A stretch of 64,000 bases of DNA from Sediminihabitans luteus (GTDB lineage Bacteria; Actinomycetota; Actinomycetes; Actinomycetales; Cellulomonadaceae). The position numbers and the translations under genes are program-made. The stretch's first letter is position 1. Every line of letters begins with the position of its first letter. Under the pieces are notes generated by a model. The model searched no databases. It was not told the origin of the DNA and saw only the letters and a list, made by a program, of their open reading frames with translations. The stretch spans positions 1 to 64,000 of the forward strand of contig NZ_PGFE01000006.1 of the NCBI RefSeq assembly GCF_002797595.1, given 5' to 3'. Below are positions 20,940 through 31,765 of this stretch, one piece after another.

Positions 20940-22112
20940 GTGACTGACTCCCTCTGGCTCTGGATCCTGCTCGCCGTCGTCCTGGTCGTCGTGATCGGGG
21001 GTACCGGTCTCGTCGTCTCTGGCCGTCGCCGGCGCGGCGACGTCCCGGGATCGCCGACGGTCGACGCGCCGACCGACGCGTCCACCGACGTCCGACCGGC
21101 GCCGACCGCGCCCACGACCGGACCCACGCCGCCGGCGCAGGAGCCCGCCGAGCCCGCGCTCGACGTCCCGGAGCCCGTGGGCGGTCGGCTCGCGCGGCTG
21201 CGCGGGAGGCTCGCGCGGTCCGGGTCGCCGTTCGGGGCGCGGCTGCTGCAGGTGCTCTCGCGCGACCACCTGAGCGAGGACGACTGGGACGAGCTCGAGG
21301 AGACGCTGCTGCTCGCCGACGTCGGCGCTGGCCCTGCGGGCGAGCTCATCGATGCGCTGCGCACGCGCGTGCGCGTCGAGGGGGTCAAGGACCCGACGGC
21401 GGTGCGGGCCATGCTGCGCGAGGAGCTCGTGCGCCTCGTCGACCCGACGCTCGACCGGACCCTTGCCACGACGCGGACGGTGCGCGACGACGTCGAGGTG
21501 CCCGCCGTCGTCCTCGTCGTGGGCGTCAACGGCACGGGCAAGACCACGACGGTCGGCAAGCTCGCGCGCGTGCTCGTCGCCGAGGAGCGCAGCGTCGTGC
21601 TGGGGGCGGCGGACACGTTCCGCGCCGCCGCCGCGGACCAGCTCCAGACGTGGGGCTCGCGCGTGGGCGTGCCCACGGTGCGCTCCGACAAGGACGGCGC
21701 GGACCCGGCCGCGGTCGCGTTCGACGCGGTGCGGCGCGGGCGCGAGGACGCCGTGGACGTCGTCCTCGTCGACACCGCGGGCCGTCTGCAGAACAAGGCG
21801 GGGCTCATGGACGAGCTCGGCAAGATCCGCCGCGTGATCACCAAGGAGGCCCCGCTGTCGGAGGTCCTGCTCGTCCTCGACGCGACCACGGGGCAGAACG
21901 GCCTCAACCAGGCGCGGGTGTTCGGCGAGGTCGCGGGCGTCACCGGCATCGTGCTGACCAAGCTCGACGGCACGGCGCGCGGCGGCATCGTGGTGGCCGT
22001 GCAGCGCGAGCTCGGCGTGCCCGTCAAGCTCGTCGGCCTGGGGGAGGGCCCTGACGACCTGGCGCCGTTCGACGTCGAGTCGTTCGTCGACGGGCTGCTC
22101 GGCGACGACTGA
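20940..22112 (+). CDS. ftsY: Signal recognition particle receptor FtsY
   Basis: The 390-residue GTPase docks ribosome-SRP complexes at the membrane. An N-terminal hydrophobic helix, SLWLWILLAVVLVVVIGGTG, anchors it, as in other actinobacterial FtsY; enterobacterial forms have an acidic domain instead. A Pro/Thr-rich linker runs to about residue 80. The N domain is at about 85-170. The G domain holds GVNGTGKTTT (about 194-203), DTFRAAAADQL, DTAGRLQNK and TKLDGTARGG. Ffh, its partner, lies 4 kb downstream. A perfect hairpin follows the gene. Confidence 0.96.
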   Translation: MTDSLWLWILLAVVLVVVIGGTGLVVSGRRRRGDVPGSPTVDAPTDASTDVRPAPTAPTTGPTPPAQEPAEPALDVPEPVGGRLARLRGRLARSGSPFGARLLQVLSRDHLSEDDWDELEETLLLADVGAGPAGELIDALRTRVRVEGVKDPTAVRAMLREELVRLVDPTLDRTLATTRTVRDDVEVPAVVLVVGVNGTGKTTTVGKLARVLVAEERSVVLGAADTFRAAAADQLQTWGSRVGVPTVRSDKDGADPAAVAFDAVRRGREDAVDVVLVDTAGRLQNKAGLMDELGKIRRVITKEAPLSEVLLVLDATTGQNGLNQARVFGEVAGVTGIVLTKLDGTARGGIVVAVQRELGVPVKLVGLGEGPDDLAPFDVESFVDGLLGDD

Positions 22113-22160
22113 CGGTCGTTCGCGTCGTCCGACAGGTCACGGCGCGGTCACGGAACCGGG

Positions 22161-22185
22161 CGTCGTCCCGCACTGCGGGACGACG
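22161..22185 (+). terminator. Terminator after ftsY
   Basis: CGTCGTCCCGC (22161-22171) and GCGGGACGACG (22175-22185) form a perfect 11-bp stem with a 3-nt loop, in the ftsY-amt gap. Confidence 0.65.
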
Positions 22186-22215
22186 AAACCCAACGTTTAC
22201 ACGAGCGCAGCACCC

Positions 22216-22253
22216 GTCACCGTCGCGTAACACGAACACCGTCCTGCCGAAAC
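22216..22253 (+). promoter_or_regulatory. GlnR-like operator upstream of amt
   Basis: Half-sites GTCAC (22216-22220), GTAAC (22227-22231), ACCGT (22238-22242) and GAAAC (22249-22253) are each spaced by exactly 6 bp. The 11-bp rhythm and the GTNAC/GNAAC sequences resemble the actinobacterial GlnR box. Another GAAAC-n6-TTTAC pair lies at 22185-22200. The placement before an amt-glnB-glnD operon fits nitrogen control. Confidence 0.5.
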
Positions 22254-22311
22254 CCTGCTCCACGACGGTTGACCTCGACCGGCCGCCCGGCTGGCGAGGG
22301 GAGATTCTCTG

Positions 22312-23966
<1,655 letters not shown>

Positions 23967-23997
23967 CCGACCGGTACGCACCGGCTCGTGGCGCCGC

Positions 23998-25866
23998 ATG
24001 GTCGGCCTGACCTCGCCCCACGGCGCGGACGAGCCGCAGGAGGTCCCGCACCCCGAGGAGGGGGTGCGGGACCTCCGCGCTGCGATGGCCGCGCTGGGTC
24101 GCGAGACCACCGGGCCGGGCCGCAGCGGGGTCGCGCGCCGCGCGGCCCTCGTCGAGCTCGTCACCACACGCCTCGGCTCCCTGTGGCGGACGGCGACCGC
24201 CGACCTCGCGACCGAGGGCATCGCCCTCGCCGCGGTCGGCAGCCTCGGCCGGGGCGACCTCGGCCCCGCGAGCGACCTCGACCTGGTGCTCGTGCACGAC
24301 GGACGGTCGCACACGCCCGACGAGGTCGCGCGGCTCGCCGAGTCGCTCTGGTACCCGCTGTGGGACTCGGGCGTCGACCTCGACCACGCGGTCCGCTCGC
24401 TCGCGCAGTGCCGGCAGGTCGCCTCCAAGGACCTCGCGGCGGCCGTCGGCTGGCTCGACGTGCGCGCGGTCGCGGGCGACGCGGTCGTCGTGCACCGCGC
24501 CGCGAGCGCGGTGCTGGGCGACTGGCGGTCCGCGTCGCGGCGGCGCCTGCCCGAGCTGCTGTCGTCGACCAAGGAGCGCGCCGAGCGCTCGGGCGAGCTC
24601 GCCTACCTGATCGAGCCCGACCTCAAGGAGGCGCGCGGCGGGCTGCGCGACGCGGTGGTGCTCTCGGCGCTCGCGGCGACCTGGCTCACGGACCGCCCCC
24701 ACGGTGCGGTCGACAAGGCGTACGCGAACCTGCTCGACGTGCGCGACGCGGTGCACGTCGCGACCGGGCGGCACACCAACCGAATCGTGCTGGCCGACCT
24801 CGACGAGGTCGCCGAGCTCACGGGTCACGACGACGGCGACGAGCTGCTCGCGAGCCTCGCTGCCGCCGGGCGGGAGGTCTCGTACGCGCTCGACTCGACG
24901 GTCCGGCGTGCGCGCCAGGCCCTGCAGCGCCCGACGCTGCGCCGACCGGTGCTCGTGCGCGGTCGACGCGCCGCACCACGGCTGCGCTCGGTCGCCGAGG
25001 GGCTGGTCGAGCACGACGGCGAGCTCGTGCTCGCGATCGGCGCCGAGCCCGAGCACGACCCGCTGCTCGCGCTGCGGGCCGCAGCGACGGCCGCGCGCAC
25101 CGGGCTCACGCTCTCGCCCGTGTCGGTCCAGAGCCTGGCCCGGTGCCCCGCGCTCGACGCGCCCTGGCCCGAGCGTGCGCGCACGCTGTTCCTGCAGCTC
25201 CTGGGCACGGGCACCGCGCAGATCCCCGTGTGGGAGGCGCTCGACCTCGCCGGGGTCGTCACGACCTGGATCCCCGAGTGGGCGGGCGTGCGCAACCGGC
25301 CGCAGCGCGCGGCGGTGCACCGGCACACGGTCGACCGGCACCTCGTGGAGACCGTCGCGCGCGCCTCGCGCCACCGCAAGGACGTGGCGCGTCCTGACCT
25401 TCTGCTGCTGAGCGCGATCCTGCACGACATCGGCAAGCGGCAGGGCGCCGCCGACCACTCGCTCGTGGGTGCCCCGATCGCGCGGGCGGTGGTCGAGCGC
25501 ATGGGGTTCGGCGACGACGTCGCTGCCGACGTCGAGCGGCTCGTGCGGCACCACCTGACGCTCTCGCGGCTCGCGGTGCACCACGACCCCGACGACCCCG
25601 CGACCGTGGCCGAGCTCGCCGACGCCGTCGACCACCGGCGCGAGGTCCTCGAGGTGCTGCGGCACCTGACCGAGGCCGACGCCTCGTCGCTCGGGCCCAC
25701 CGCGTGGACGGCATGGCGTGCGCGACTCGTCGACGACCTGGTGCGCCGCACCGCGGCGACGCTCCCCGTCGCGACGGACGACGCCGTGCCGGGCGATGCT
25801 GTGCCGGACGACGCGGTGCCGGACGGCGCCGTGCCGGGCGACGAGGAGAGCCCGCTCGACCGGTAG
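23998..25866 (+). CDS. glnD: PII nucleotidyltransferase GlnD lacking ACT domains
   Basis: The 622-residue enzyme modifies PII. Its nucleotidyltransferase motif [16 protein letters not shown] begins at Gly81. The GlnD-type linker follows. The HD domain that removes the nucleotide has His476/Asp477 in [15 protein letters not shown] and HHLTLSRLA downstream. Full-length GlnD is usually about 780-890 residues and ends in two ACT domains that bind glutamine. Here the chain stops about 60 residues after the usual end of the HD region, with four [10 protein letters not shown] repeats, and no ACT motif is visible. The next gene begins 45 bp later, so there is no room for a frameshifted remainder. ATG 23998 is the only credible start after glnB. 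Confidence 0.9.
   Translation: MVGLTSPHGADEPQEVPHPEEGVRDLRAAMAALGRETTGPGRSGVARRAALVELVTTRLGSLWRTATADLATEGIALAAVGSLGRGDLGPASDLDLVLVHDGRSHTPDEVARLAESLWYPLWDSGVDLDHAVRSLAQCRQVASKDLAAAVGWLDVRAVAGDAVVVHRAASAVLGDWRSASRRRLPELLSSTKERAERSGELAYLIEPDLKEARGGLRDAVVLSALAATWLTDRPHGAVDKAYANLLDVRDAVHVATGRHTNRIVLADLDEVAELTGHDDGDELLASLAAAGREVSYALDSTVRRARQALQRPTLRRPVLVRGRRAAPRLRSVAEGLVEHDGELVLAIGAEPEHDPLLALRAAATAARTGLTLSPVSVQSLARCPALDAPWPERARTLFLQLLGTGTAQIPVWEALDLAGVVTTWIPEWAGVRNRPQRAAVHRHTVDRHLVETVARASRHRKDVARPDLLLLSAILHDIGKRQGAADHSLVGAPIARAVVERMGFGDDVAADVERLVRHHLTLSRLAVHHDPDDPATVAELADAVDHRREVLEVLRHLTEADASSLGPTAWTAWRARLVDDLVRRTAATLPVATDDAVPGDAVPDDAVPDGAVPGDEESPLDR
25780..25839 (+). repeat. 15-bp tandem repeat at the glnD 3' end
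   Basis: Four in-frame units resembling GACGCCGTGCCGGGC encode [15 protein letters not shown] and GAVPG, just before the glnD stop. Confidence 0.85.
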
Positions 25867-25869
25867 GCT
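25864..25869 (+). promoter_or_regulatory. -10 element upstream of ffh
   Basis: TAGGCT overlaps the glnD stop codon and lies 42 bp before the ffh GTG. A start site near 25876 would give a 36-nt leader with AAGGA at 25900-25904. Confidence 0.4.
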
Positions 25870-25911
25870 GGGACGGCCCTCTGCAGTTCCACGACGTGTA
25901 AGGATCACGCG

Positions 25912-27510
25912 GTGTTCACCTCGCTCTCGGACCGTCTGACGTCCACCTTCAAGAACCTGCGCAGCAAGGGCAGGCTCTCCGAGGCGGACATCGACGCGAC
26001 CATCCGCGAGATCCGGCGCGCGCTGCTCGACGCCGACGTCGCCGTGCCGGTCGTGCGCGACTTCACGGCCTCGGTGCGCGAGCGCTGCCTCTCGGCCGAG
26101 GTCTCGGGCGCCCTGAACCCGGCGCAGCAGGTCGTCAAGGTCGTCAACGACGAGCTCGTGTCGATCCTCGGTGGCGAGACCCGCACGCTGCGCTTCGCCA
26201 AGCAAGGGCCGACGGTCATCATGCTCGCGGGCCTCCAGGGTGCGGGCAAGACGACGCTCGCGGGCAAGCTCGCGCTCGACCTGCGCACCAAGGGGCACAC
26301 GCCGCTGCTCGTCGCGGCCGACCTCCAGCGCCCCAACGCCGTGACGCAGCTCGGCGTCGTCGCCGAGCGTGCCGGCGTGCCCGTGTTCGCCCCCCACCCG
26401 GGCAACCAGGGCGCCGAGACCGACGACGTGGTCGGCGACCCCGTCGCGGTCGCCCGCGAGGGCGTGGCCGCGGCCGCGACGCGCGAGCACGACGTCGTCA
26501 TCATCGACACCGCGGGTCGCCTCGGCATCGACGCGCTGCTCATGCAGCAGGCCGCCGACATCCGCGCCGCCGTCGACCCCGACGAGGTGCTGTTCGTCAT
26601 CGACGCGATGATCGGCCAGGACGCGGTCAACACCGCGCAGGCGTTCCTCGACGGCGTCGACTTCACCGGCGTGGTCCTGTCCAAGCTCGACGGCGACGCG
26701 CGCGGTGGCGCGGCGCTCTCGGTGGCCCGCGTGACCGGCCGGCCGATCATGTTCGCCTCGACCGGTGAGAAGCTCACCGACTTCGAGGTCTTCCACCCCG
26801 ACCGCATGGCCTCGCGCATCCTCGACATGGGTGACGTGCTCTCGCTCATCGAGCAGGCCGAGCGCGCGTTCGACGCGGCCGAGGCCGAGAAGATGGCGGC
26901 CAAGGTCGCCTCGGGTCAGGACTTCACGCTCGCCGACTTCCTGGTGCAGATGCAGCAGATGAAGAAGATGGGCTCGATGAAGAAGATGCTCGGGATGCTC
27001 CCGGGCATGGGGCAGATGCGCGAGGCGCTCGACAACTTCGACGAGCGCGAGGTCGACCGCATCGAGGCGATCATCCGGTCGATGACGCCCGCCGAGCGCG
27101 AGAACCCGCGCATCATCAACGGCTCGCGTCGCGCGCGCATCGCCAAGGGCTCGGGCGTGCGCACGACCGACGTCAACCAGCTCCTCGAGCGGTTCGCGGG
27201 TGCCCAGAAGATGATGCGCCAGATGAACAAGGGCGGCGGCATGCCCGGCGGCATGCCCGGCATGGGCAACCTGCCGGGCATGGGCGGCAAGAAGTCGCGC
27301 GGTCGCACCCAGGCTCCGCCGCAGCGCAAGAAGGGCAAGTCGGGGAACCCCGCCAAGCGCGCCGCCGAGGAGCGGGCCGCCGCGGCGCGTGCCGCGGGCG
27401 AGAGCGCACCGGCCCCACGGGGTTCGTCCTTCGGGGCGACCCAGGCTCCGCCGTCCGCCCCCGCCGATCTCGAGATCCCGCCCGGCCTCGAGAAGTTCCT
27501 CGGCCGCTGA
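25912..27510 (+). CDS. ffh: Signal recognition particle protein Ffh
   Basis: The 532-residue GTPase binds signal sequences emerging from the ribosome and delivers them to FtsY. The N domain occupies residues 1-85. The G domain has GLQGAGKTT (107-115), ADLQRPNAV, DTAGRLGID and SKLDGDARGGAAL. The M domain after about residue 300 is rich in methionine (MQQMKKMGSMKKMLGMLPGM) and includes the RNA-binding SGVRTTDVNQLLERF. A basic Gly/Met tail with GGMPGGMPGMG repeats and an Ala/Pro-rich end extends it beyond the usual 450 residues. GTG 25912 follows AAGGA. The SRP RNA gene is not in the window. Confidence 0.96.
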   Translation: MFTSLSDRLTSTFKNLRSKGRLSEADIDATIREIRRALLDADVAVPVVRDFTASVRERCLSAEVSGALNPAQQVVKVVNDELVSILGGETRTLRFAKQGPTVIMLAGLQGAGKTTLAGKLALDLRTKGHTPLLVAADLQRPNAVTQLGVVAERAGVPVFAPHPGNQGAETDDVVGDPVAVAREGVAAAATREHDVVIIDTAGRLGIDALLMQQAADIRAAVDPDEVLFVIDAMIGQDAVNTAQAFLDGVDFTGVVLSKLDGDARGGAALSVARVTGRPIMFASTGEKLTDFEVFHPDRMASRILDMGDVLSLIEQAERAFDAAEAEKMAAKVASGQDFTLADFLVQMQQMKKMGSMKKMLGMLPGMGQMREALDNFDEREVDRIEAIIRSMTPAERENPRIINGSRRARIAKGSGVRTTDVNQLLERFAGAQKMMRQMNKGGGMPGGMPGMGNLPGMGGKKSRGRTQAPPQRKKGKSGNPAKRAAEERAAAARAAGESAPAPRGSSFGATQAPPSAPADLEIPPGLEKFLGR

Positions 27511-27555
27511 CGACGCCGCCGGGCAGCGGCGCCCGGGTGACCGGCACGGAAGCAT

Positions 27556-27633
27556 CCCTCGCCAGCAATCCCTCGTCACGACCGTCCCTCGCACCGATCA
27601 CCCCTCGCACCGACCAACCCTCGTATCGACGAC
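27556..27633 (+). repeat. Non-coding 16-bp repeats after ffh
   Basis: Five units begin CCCTCG, of 14, 16, 16, 16 and 16 bp; two read CCCTCGCACCGATCAC and CCCTCGCACCGACCAA. They fill the gap between ffh and the amidohydrolase, ending just before its AGGAG. Confidence 0.75.
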
Positions 27634-27651
27634 GACACGCCAGGAGTCCCG

Positions 27652-28785
27652 ATGTCCGCTCTCGAAGGTCCCACCCTGCACGTCAAGGGTCACGTCGTCC
27701 TGAGCGACGACCGTGAGGTCGGCGACCTGTGGGTCAAGGACGGGCGGGTGTCCCTGACGCGCCCCTCGGCGCAGGGGACCAACATGGTCGACCTCGAGGG
27801 CTGGGTGCTGCCCGGCCTCGTCGACGTGCACTGCCACGTGGGCCTCGACGCCGACGGGCCGGTCGACGCCGCGACGGCCGAGGCGCAGGCCGTGCGCGAC
27901 CGCGACGCGGGCGTGCTGCTCGTGCGCGACGCGGGCTCCCCGGCCGACACGCGGTGGATCCAGGACCGCGCCGACCTCCCACGCCTGGTGCGCTCGGGCC
28001 GGCACCTCGCGCGTCCCCGGCGCTACCTGCGCAACTACGGCCTCGAGCTCGAGGACGTCGCGACGCTGCCCGAGGTCGTGCGCCGCGAGGCCGCCGCGGG
28101 CGACGGCTGGGTCAAGCTCGTGGGCGACTGGATCGACCGGTCGGACGGCGCGGACAGCGACCTCGCGCCGCTGTGGCCGCAGGACGTGCTGACCGAGGCG
28201 GTCGCCGCGGCGCACGCCGAGGCCGCGCGCGTGACGGTGCACGCGTTCTCGGACGAGGTGATCCCGTCGCTGATCGCCGCGGGCGTGGACTGCATCGAGC
28301 ACGGGACCGGGATCGCGACCGACCTCATGTACGAGATCTCCGAGCGGGGGATCGCCGTGACCCCGACGCTCCTGCAGGTCGGGCAGTTCGAGGCGATCGC
28401 ACGCCAGGCCGACGGCAAGTACCCGCGCTTCGCGGCGCGCATGCGCGCGCTGCACGAGCGCCGCCACGAGCAGGTCCGCGAGCTCTACGACGCGGGGATC
28501 CAGCTGCTCGTGGGCACCGACGCGGGCGGCACGATCGAGCACGGGCGGATCGCGGACGAGTGTGCCGAGCTGGTCGCCGCGGGCCTGCCGGCGCGCGACG
28601 TCGTCGCTGCCGCGAGCTGGCAGGGCCGCGAGTTCCTCGGGTACGGGTCGCTCGTCGAGGGTGCGAGCGCGGACTTCGTCGTCTACGCGGAGGACCCGCG
28701 GGAGAACGTCGAGGTGCTGCGTCACCCCACGGCGGTCGTGCTGCGCGGCGAGCTCGTCGCGGGTGCGTCGCTCGTCACCGGCTGA
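27652..28785 (+). CDS. Amidohydrolase-family metal-dependent hydrolase
   Basis: The 377-residue enzyme has the imidazolonepropionase/prolidase-like amidohydrolase fold. A small N-terminal beta domain is followed by the metal site H60-C-H62 in VDVHCHVG. A candidate bridging Lys lies in [11 protein letters not shown]. Further ligands are expected in VTVHAFSDE and CIEHGTG. Asp290 in [13 protein letters not shown] is the catalytic aspartate. The C-terminal beta domain returns at [20 protein letters not shown]. The substrate is unknown; relatives act on cyclic amides or peptides. AGGAG at 27641-27645 supports ATG 27652. Its place between ffh and rpsP is occupied by this family in several actinobacteria, so it is probably not a recent arrival. 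Confidence 0.85.
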   Translation: MSALEGPTLHVKGHVVLSDDREVGDLWVKDGRVSLTRPSAQGTNMVDLEGWVLPGLVDVHCHVGLDADGPVDAATAEAQAVRDRDAGVLLVRDAGSPADTRWIQDRADLPRLVRSGRHLARPRRYLRNYGLELEDVATLPEVVRREAAAGDGWVKLVGDWIDRSDGADSDLAPLWPQDVLTEAVAAAHAEAARVTVHAFSDEVIPSLIAAGVDCIEHGTGIATDLMYEISERGIAVTPTLLQVGQFEAIARQADGKYPRFAARMRALHERRHEQVRELYDAGIQLLVGTDAGGTIEHGRIADECAELVAAGLPARDVVAAASWQGREFLGYGSLVEGASADFVVYAEDPRENVEVLRHPTAVVLRGELVAGASLVTG

Positions 28786-28801
28786 TCCGGCAGCTGTCGG
28801 C

Positions 28802-28830
28802 TTGGACCAGCGCGCGGCGTCTGGCAGAAT
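28802..28830 (+). promoter_or_regulatory. Promoter of the rpsP operon
   Basis: TTGGAC (28802-28807) and CAGAAT (28825-28830) are 17 bp apart. Transcription from about 28837 would give a leader of about 120 nt before rpsP. Confidence 0.6.
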
Positions 28831-28955
28831 GGGCAGGTACTCGTCGTGTCCGGCCCCTCTCACCGCGCCGCGACGTGTCCCGATGCCAGCGCACGCCTCG
28901 CCCCACGAGACGACGCGCGGCGTCACCACTACCTGAACCAGGAGAGACCACCACT

Positions 28956-29375
28956 GTGGCCACCAAGATTCGTCTGAAGCGTCTCGGCAAGATCCGCGCC
29001 CCCTACTACCGTGTCGTCGTCGCCGACTCGCGCACCAAGCGCGACGGTCGCGTGATCGAGGAGATCGGCAAGTACCACCCGACCGAGGAGCCCTCGCTCA
29101 TCGACATCTCGTCGGAGCGTGCGCAGTACTGGCTCGGCGTCGGCGCGCAGCCGACCGAGCAGGTCCTCGCCCTCCTCAAGGTCACCGGTGACTGGCAGAA
29201 GTTCAAGGGCCTCCCGGGCGCCGAGGGCACGCTGCGCGTCAAGGGCGACAAGGTCGACCCCGCCGCCGCGATCGCCGCCGCCGCCGAGGACGCCGAGAAG
29301 GCCAAGGCCAAGGCCGCCGAGAAGAAGTCCGAGGAGCCTGCAGCGGACGCTGAGGCAGCCGACGAGCAGGCCTGA
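28956..29375 (+). CDS. rpsP: 30S ribosomal protein S16
   Basis: The 139-residue protein is a small-subunit assembly factor. It opens [21 protein letters not shown], the S16 signature, and the globular part ends near residue 95. An Ala/Lys/Glu-rich tail of about 45 residues follows, common in actinobacteria. GTG 28956 follows CAGGAGAGA. The stop overlaps the khpA ATG (TGATG). It heads the classical rpsP-khpA-rimM-trmD-rplS cluster. Confidence 0.96.
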   Translation: MATKIRLKRLGKIRAPYYRVVVADSRTKRDGRVIEEIGKYHPTEEPSLIDISSERAQYWLGVGAQPTEQVLALLKVTGDWQKFKGLPGAEGTLRVKGDKVDPAAAIAAAAEDAEKAKAKAAEKKSEEPAADAEAADEQA

Positions 29376-29614
29376 TGCTCGCCGACGCGCTCGACCACCT
29401 CGTGCGTGGCATCGTCGACAACCCGGACGACGTCCGGGTCTCGTCGAAGGCGCTGCGTCGCGGTGAGCTGCTCGAGGTCCGGGTGCACCCCGACGACCTC
29501 GGTCGGGTGATCGGTCGTGGTGGCCGCACCGCCCGTGCCCTGCGCACGGTCGTGAGCGCCATCGCGCCGGACGGCGGCGTCCGCGTCGACGTCGTGGACG
29601 TCGACCGACGCTGA
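29375..29614 (+). CDS. khpA: KH-domain RNA-binding protein KhpA
   Basis: The 79-residue protein is a single KH domain with the GxxG loop VIGRGGRTARALR at about residues 45-57. KhpA family members bind RNA, often with KhpB, and influence cell size and sRNA function. The start overlaps the rpsP stop. Gene order rpsP-khpA-rimM is conserved across Gram-positive bacteria. Length is normal. Confidence 0.93.
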   Translation: MLADALDHLVRGIVDNPDDVRVSSKALRRGELLEVRVHPDDLGRVIGRGGRTARALRTVVSAIAPDGGVRVDVVDVDRR

Positions 29615-29697
29615 GAACGCGTCGACCGGCACCACCAGCAGGACCATGTAGTACCGCAGGACCTGCATCACCGCAGCACCAGCAGCACGACGTACCG

Positions 29698-29729
29698 GCG
29701 AGGCCCGGCCCCTGCGGGCCGGGCCTCGC
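29698..29729 (+). terminator. 14-bp perfect hairpin between khpA and rimM
   Basis: GCGAGGCCCGGCCC (29698-29711) and GGGCCGGGCCTCGC (29716-29729) pair perfectly around CTGC. It lies inside an operon that continues, so it may be a partial terminator or an mRNA-processing or stability element. Confidence 0.55.
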
Positions 29730-29780
29730 GGCGCGTCCGGGCACGGACGTGCACACGCACACCACCGAGGAGGACACGGC

Positions 29781-30344
29781 ATGCGGCTCACCGTCGCGAG
29801 GATCGGCAAGGCGCACGGCCTCAAGGGCGAGGTCGCGCTCGACCTCTTCACCGACGACCCGGGCACGCGGCTCGCGGTGGGTGCTCGCCTCGACACGCAG
29901 CCCGCGTCGGCAGGGCCGCTCACGGTCGAGCGCACGCGGGTGCAGAACGGGCGCTGGCACGTCGCGTTCGCCGGGGTCGACGACCGCACGCGCGCCGAGT
30001 CCCTACGGGGGATCGAGCTCGTGGTCGACGTCGAGGCCTCCGACGAGGACGACGCCTGGTACTCGCACGAGCTCGAGGGCCTGCGCGTCGAGCTCGAGGA
30101 CGGGACCGTCGTCGGCGAGGTGCTCGCCCTGCAGGACGGTGCCGCGCACGACCTGCTCGTGATCCGCGAGGACGGCGGCGAGCGCACCCTTGTGCCGTTC
30201 GTGACCGCGATCGTCCCCGTGGTCGACGTGCCGGGCGGGCGCGTCGTGCTGACGCCGCCCGGCGGGCTCCTGGCCCGCGACGCCGCCAACCTGGTCGTCT
30301 CGGACGAAACGTCGGGGCCGGCGTCCGCGACCGACGAGGACTGA
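29781..30344 (+). CDS. rimM: 16S rRNA processing protein RimM
   Basis: The 187-residue assembly factor acts on the 30S head. It begins MRLTVARIGKAHGLKGEVALDL, the RimM N-terminal barrel, and continues with the PRC-barrel domain from about residue 95 (DDAWYSHELEGLRV). An acidic tail ends the protein. ATG 29781 follows GAGGA. It is 3 bp upstream of trmD and co-transcribed with it. Confidence 0.95.
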   Translation: MRLTVARIGKAHGLKGEVALDLFTDDPGTRLAVGARLDTQPASAGPLTVERTRVQNGRWHVAFAGVDDRTRAESLRGIELVVDVEASDEDDAWYSHELEGLRVELEDGTVVGEVLALQDGAAHDLLVIREDGGERTLVPFVTAIVPVVDVPGGRVVLTPPGGLLARDAANLVVSDETSGPASATDED

Positions 30345-30347
30345 GCC

Positions 30348-31130
30348 GTGCGCATCGACGTCGTCACGATCTTCCCCGACTACCTGGCCGCGCTCGACCT
30401 GTCGCTCGTCGGCAAGGCGCGGACCGCGGGCCTGCTCGACCTGCGCGTGCACGACCTGCGCTCGTGGGCCACCGACCGTCACCGCACGGTCGACGACACC
30501 CCGTTCGGCGGCGGCGCGGGCATGGTCATGCGCCCCGACGTGTGGGGCGCCGCGCTCGACGAGGTCATGGCACCCGGTCCCGCGCACCTCGTGGTGCCGA
30601 CCCCGTCCGGCGAGACGTTCACGCAGCGCACCGCCGAGGCGCTCGCGACCGAGGAGCACCTCGCGTTCGCGTGCGGACGCTACGAGGGCATCGATGCGCG
30701 CGTCGCCGAGCGCTACCGCGCGCAGGGCGTGCGCGTGAGCGAGGTGTCGATCGGCGACTACGTGCTCAACGGGGGAGAGGTCGCGACGCTCGTCATGGTC
30801 GAGGCCGTCGCCCGGCTGCTGCCCGGGGTCATCGGGAACCCCGCGTCCCTCGTCGAGGAGTCGCACGGCGCGGCCGGGCTGCTCGAGTACCCCGTCTACA
30901 CCAAGCCGCCCGTGTGGGACGGCCTCGACGTGCCCGAGGTCCTGCTCTCGGGGCACCACGCGCGCATCGCCCGCTGGCGTCGTGACGAGGCCCTGCGCCG
31001 GACGGCGGCCCGGCGCCCCGACCTGGTCGCGGCGCTGCCCGTCGACGGGCTCGACAAGCACGACCTCGCGCTGCTCGCGGACCTCGGCTGGGCCGTGGTG
31101 GAGGGCGCGCTCGCGCGTGTGGCAGAATAG
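30348..31130 (+). CDS. trmD: tRNA (guanine-N1-)-methyltransferase
   Basis: The 260-residue SPOUT enzyme methylates G37 of tRNAs using [16 protein letters not shown] is the standard opening. [25 protein letters not shown] and [12 protein letters not shown] form the trefoil-knot SAM site. The C-terminal domain includes [24 protein letters not shown] 30348 is 3 bp after the rimM stop. The last codons carry a CAGAAT that may be the rplS -10. Confidence 0.96.
   Translation: MRIDVVTIFPDYLAALDLSLVGKARTAGLLDLRVHDLRSWATDRHRTVDDTPFGGGAGMVMRPDVWGAALDEVMAPGPAHLVVPTPSGETFTQRTAEALATEEHLAFACGRYEGIDARVAERYRAQGVRVSEVSIGDYVLNGGEVATLVMVEAVARLLPGVIGNPASLVEESHGAAGLLEYPVYTKPPVWDGLDVPEVLLSGHHARIARWRRDEALRRTAARRPDLVAALPVDGLDKHDLALLADLGWAVVEGALARVAE
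31123..31128 (+). promoter_or_regulatory. -10 element upstream of rplS
   Basis: CAGAAT overlaps the end of trmD. No good -35 is visible. A start near 31135 would leave a leader of about 148 nt before the rplS ATG. Confidence 0.4.
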
Positions 31131-31283
31131 AGGGTCGGCGCGTGCCGTCGTGCGTCCTCTGCCACGGGGGAGCCAGCACCTGAAGATCCCACGCCGCGCC
31201 GAGCACCGCACCATCGAACCGGACCTGCGCCCCGCGCAGGCCACGAGAACGTGCCCGACCCGTGGCGGGGCGAGGAGAAGAGC
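31131..31283 (+). other. rplS 5' leader region
   Basis: The 153 bp between trmD and rplS contain no gene. Several GC-rich inverted segments could fold, but I cannot identify a known ribosomal-leader motif. GAGGAGAAG (31271-31279) is the ribosome site. Confidence 0.35.
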
Positions 31284-31634
31284 ATGCACACGCTTGACAG
31301 CGTCGACGCAGCATCGCTGCGCAACGACATCCCGGACTTCCGTGCCGGCGACACCCTGAAGGTCAACGTCAAGGTCGTCGAGGGCAACCGCTCGCGCGTC
31401 CAGGCGTTCCAGGGCGTCGTCATCGCGCGCCAGGGCGGCGGCGTCCGCGAGACGTTCACCGTCCGCAAGATCAGCTTCGGCGTGGGCGTCGAGCGCACCT
31501 TCCCGGTGCACTCGCCCTCGCTCGAGTCGGTCGAGGTCGTCACCCGCGGTGACGTGCGTCGCGCGAAGCTCTACTACCTGCGCAAGCTGCGCGGCAAGAA
31601 GGCGAAGATCAAGGAGAAGCGCGACGCGCGCTGA
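31284..31634 (+). CDS. rplS: 50S ribosomal protein L19
   Basis: The 116-residue protein lies at the subunit interface. It contains [22 protein letters not shown] and the S/V-rich core [22 protein letters not shown], ending in the basic [21 protein letters not shown] 31284 is 5 bp after GAGGAGAAG. It closes the rpsP cluster and is followed by a perfect 16-bp terminator. Confidence 0.96.
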   Translation: MHTLDSVDAASLRNDIPDFRAGDTLKVNVKVVEGNRSRVQAFQGVVIARQGGGVRETFTVRKISFGVGVERTFPVHSPSLESVEVVTRGDVRRAKLYYLRKLRGKKAKIKEKRDAR

Positions 31635-31644
31635 CCCTGCTCGA

Positions 31645-31680
31645 CGAACGGGCGACCACCTACGGGTGGTCGCCCGTTCG
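31645..31680 (+). terminator. Terminator after rplS
   Basis: CGAACGGGCGACCACC (31645-31660) and GGTGGTCGCCCGTTCG (31665-31680) form a perfect 16-bp stem around a TACG tetraloop, 11 bp after the stop. Confidence 0.8.
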
Positions 31681-31753
31681 TGCGTCCGGGGCCGGTGCGC
31701 CGTCCCGCGGACCGAGGAGTGGGAACGTCTCGGGCATGAGAGACGGACGGTGC

Positions 31754-31759
31754 CATAGT
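31754..31759 (+). promoter_or_regulatory. -10 element of the first signal peptidase
   Basis: CATAGT ends 6 nt before GTG 31766, matching the leaderless spacing of neighbouring genes. Confidence 0.4.
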
Positions 31760-31765
31760 GGGCAC

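Noticed and set aside
27652-28785. Horizontally acquired amidohydrolase
   Set aside because: Codon use looks like that of its neighbours, and amidohydrolases occur at this site in other actinobacteria, so there is no sign of transfer.
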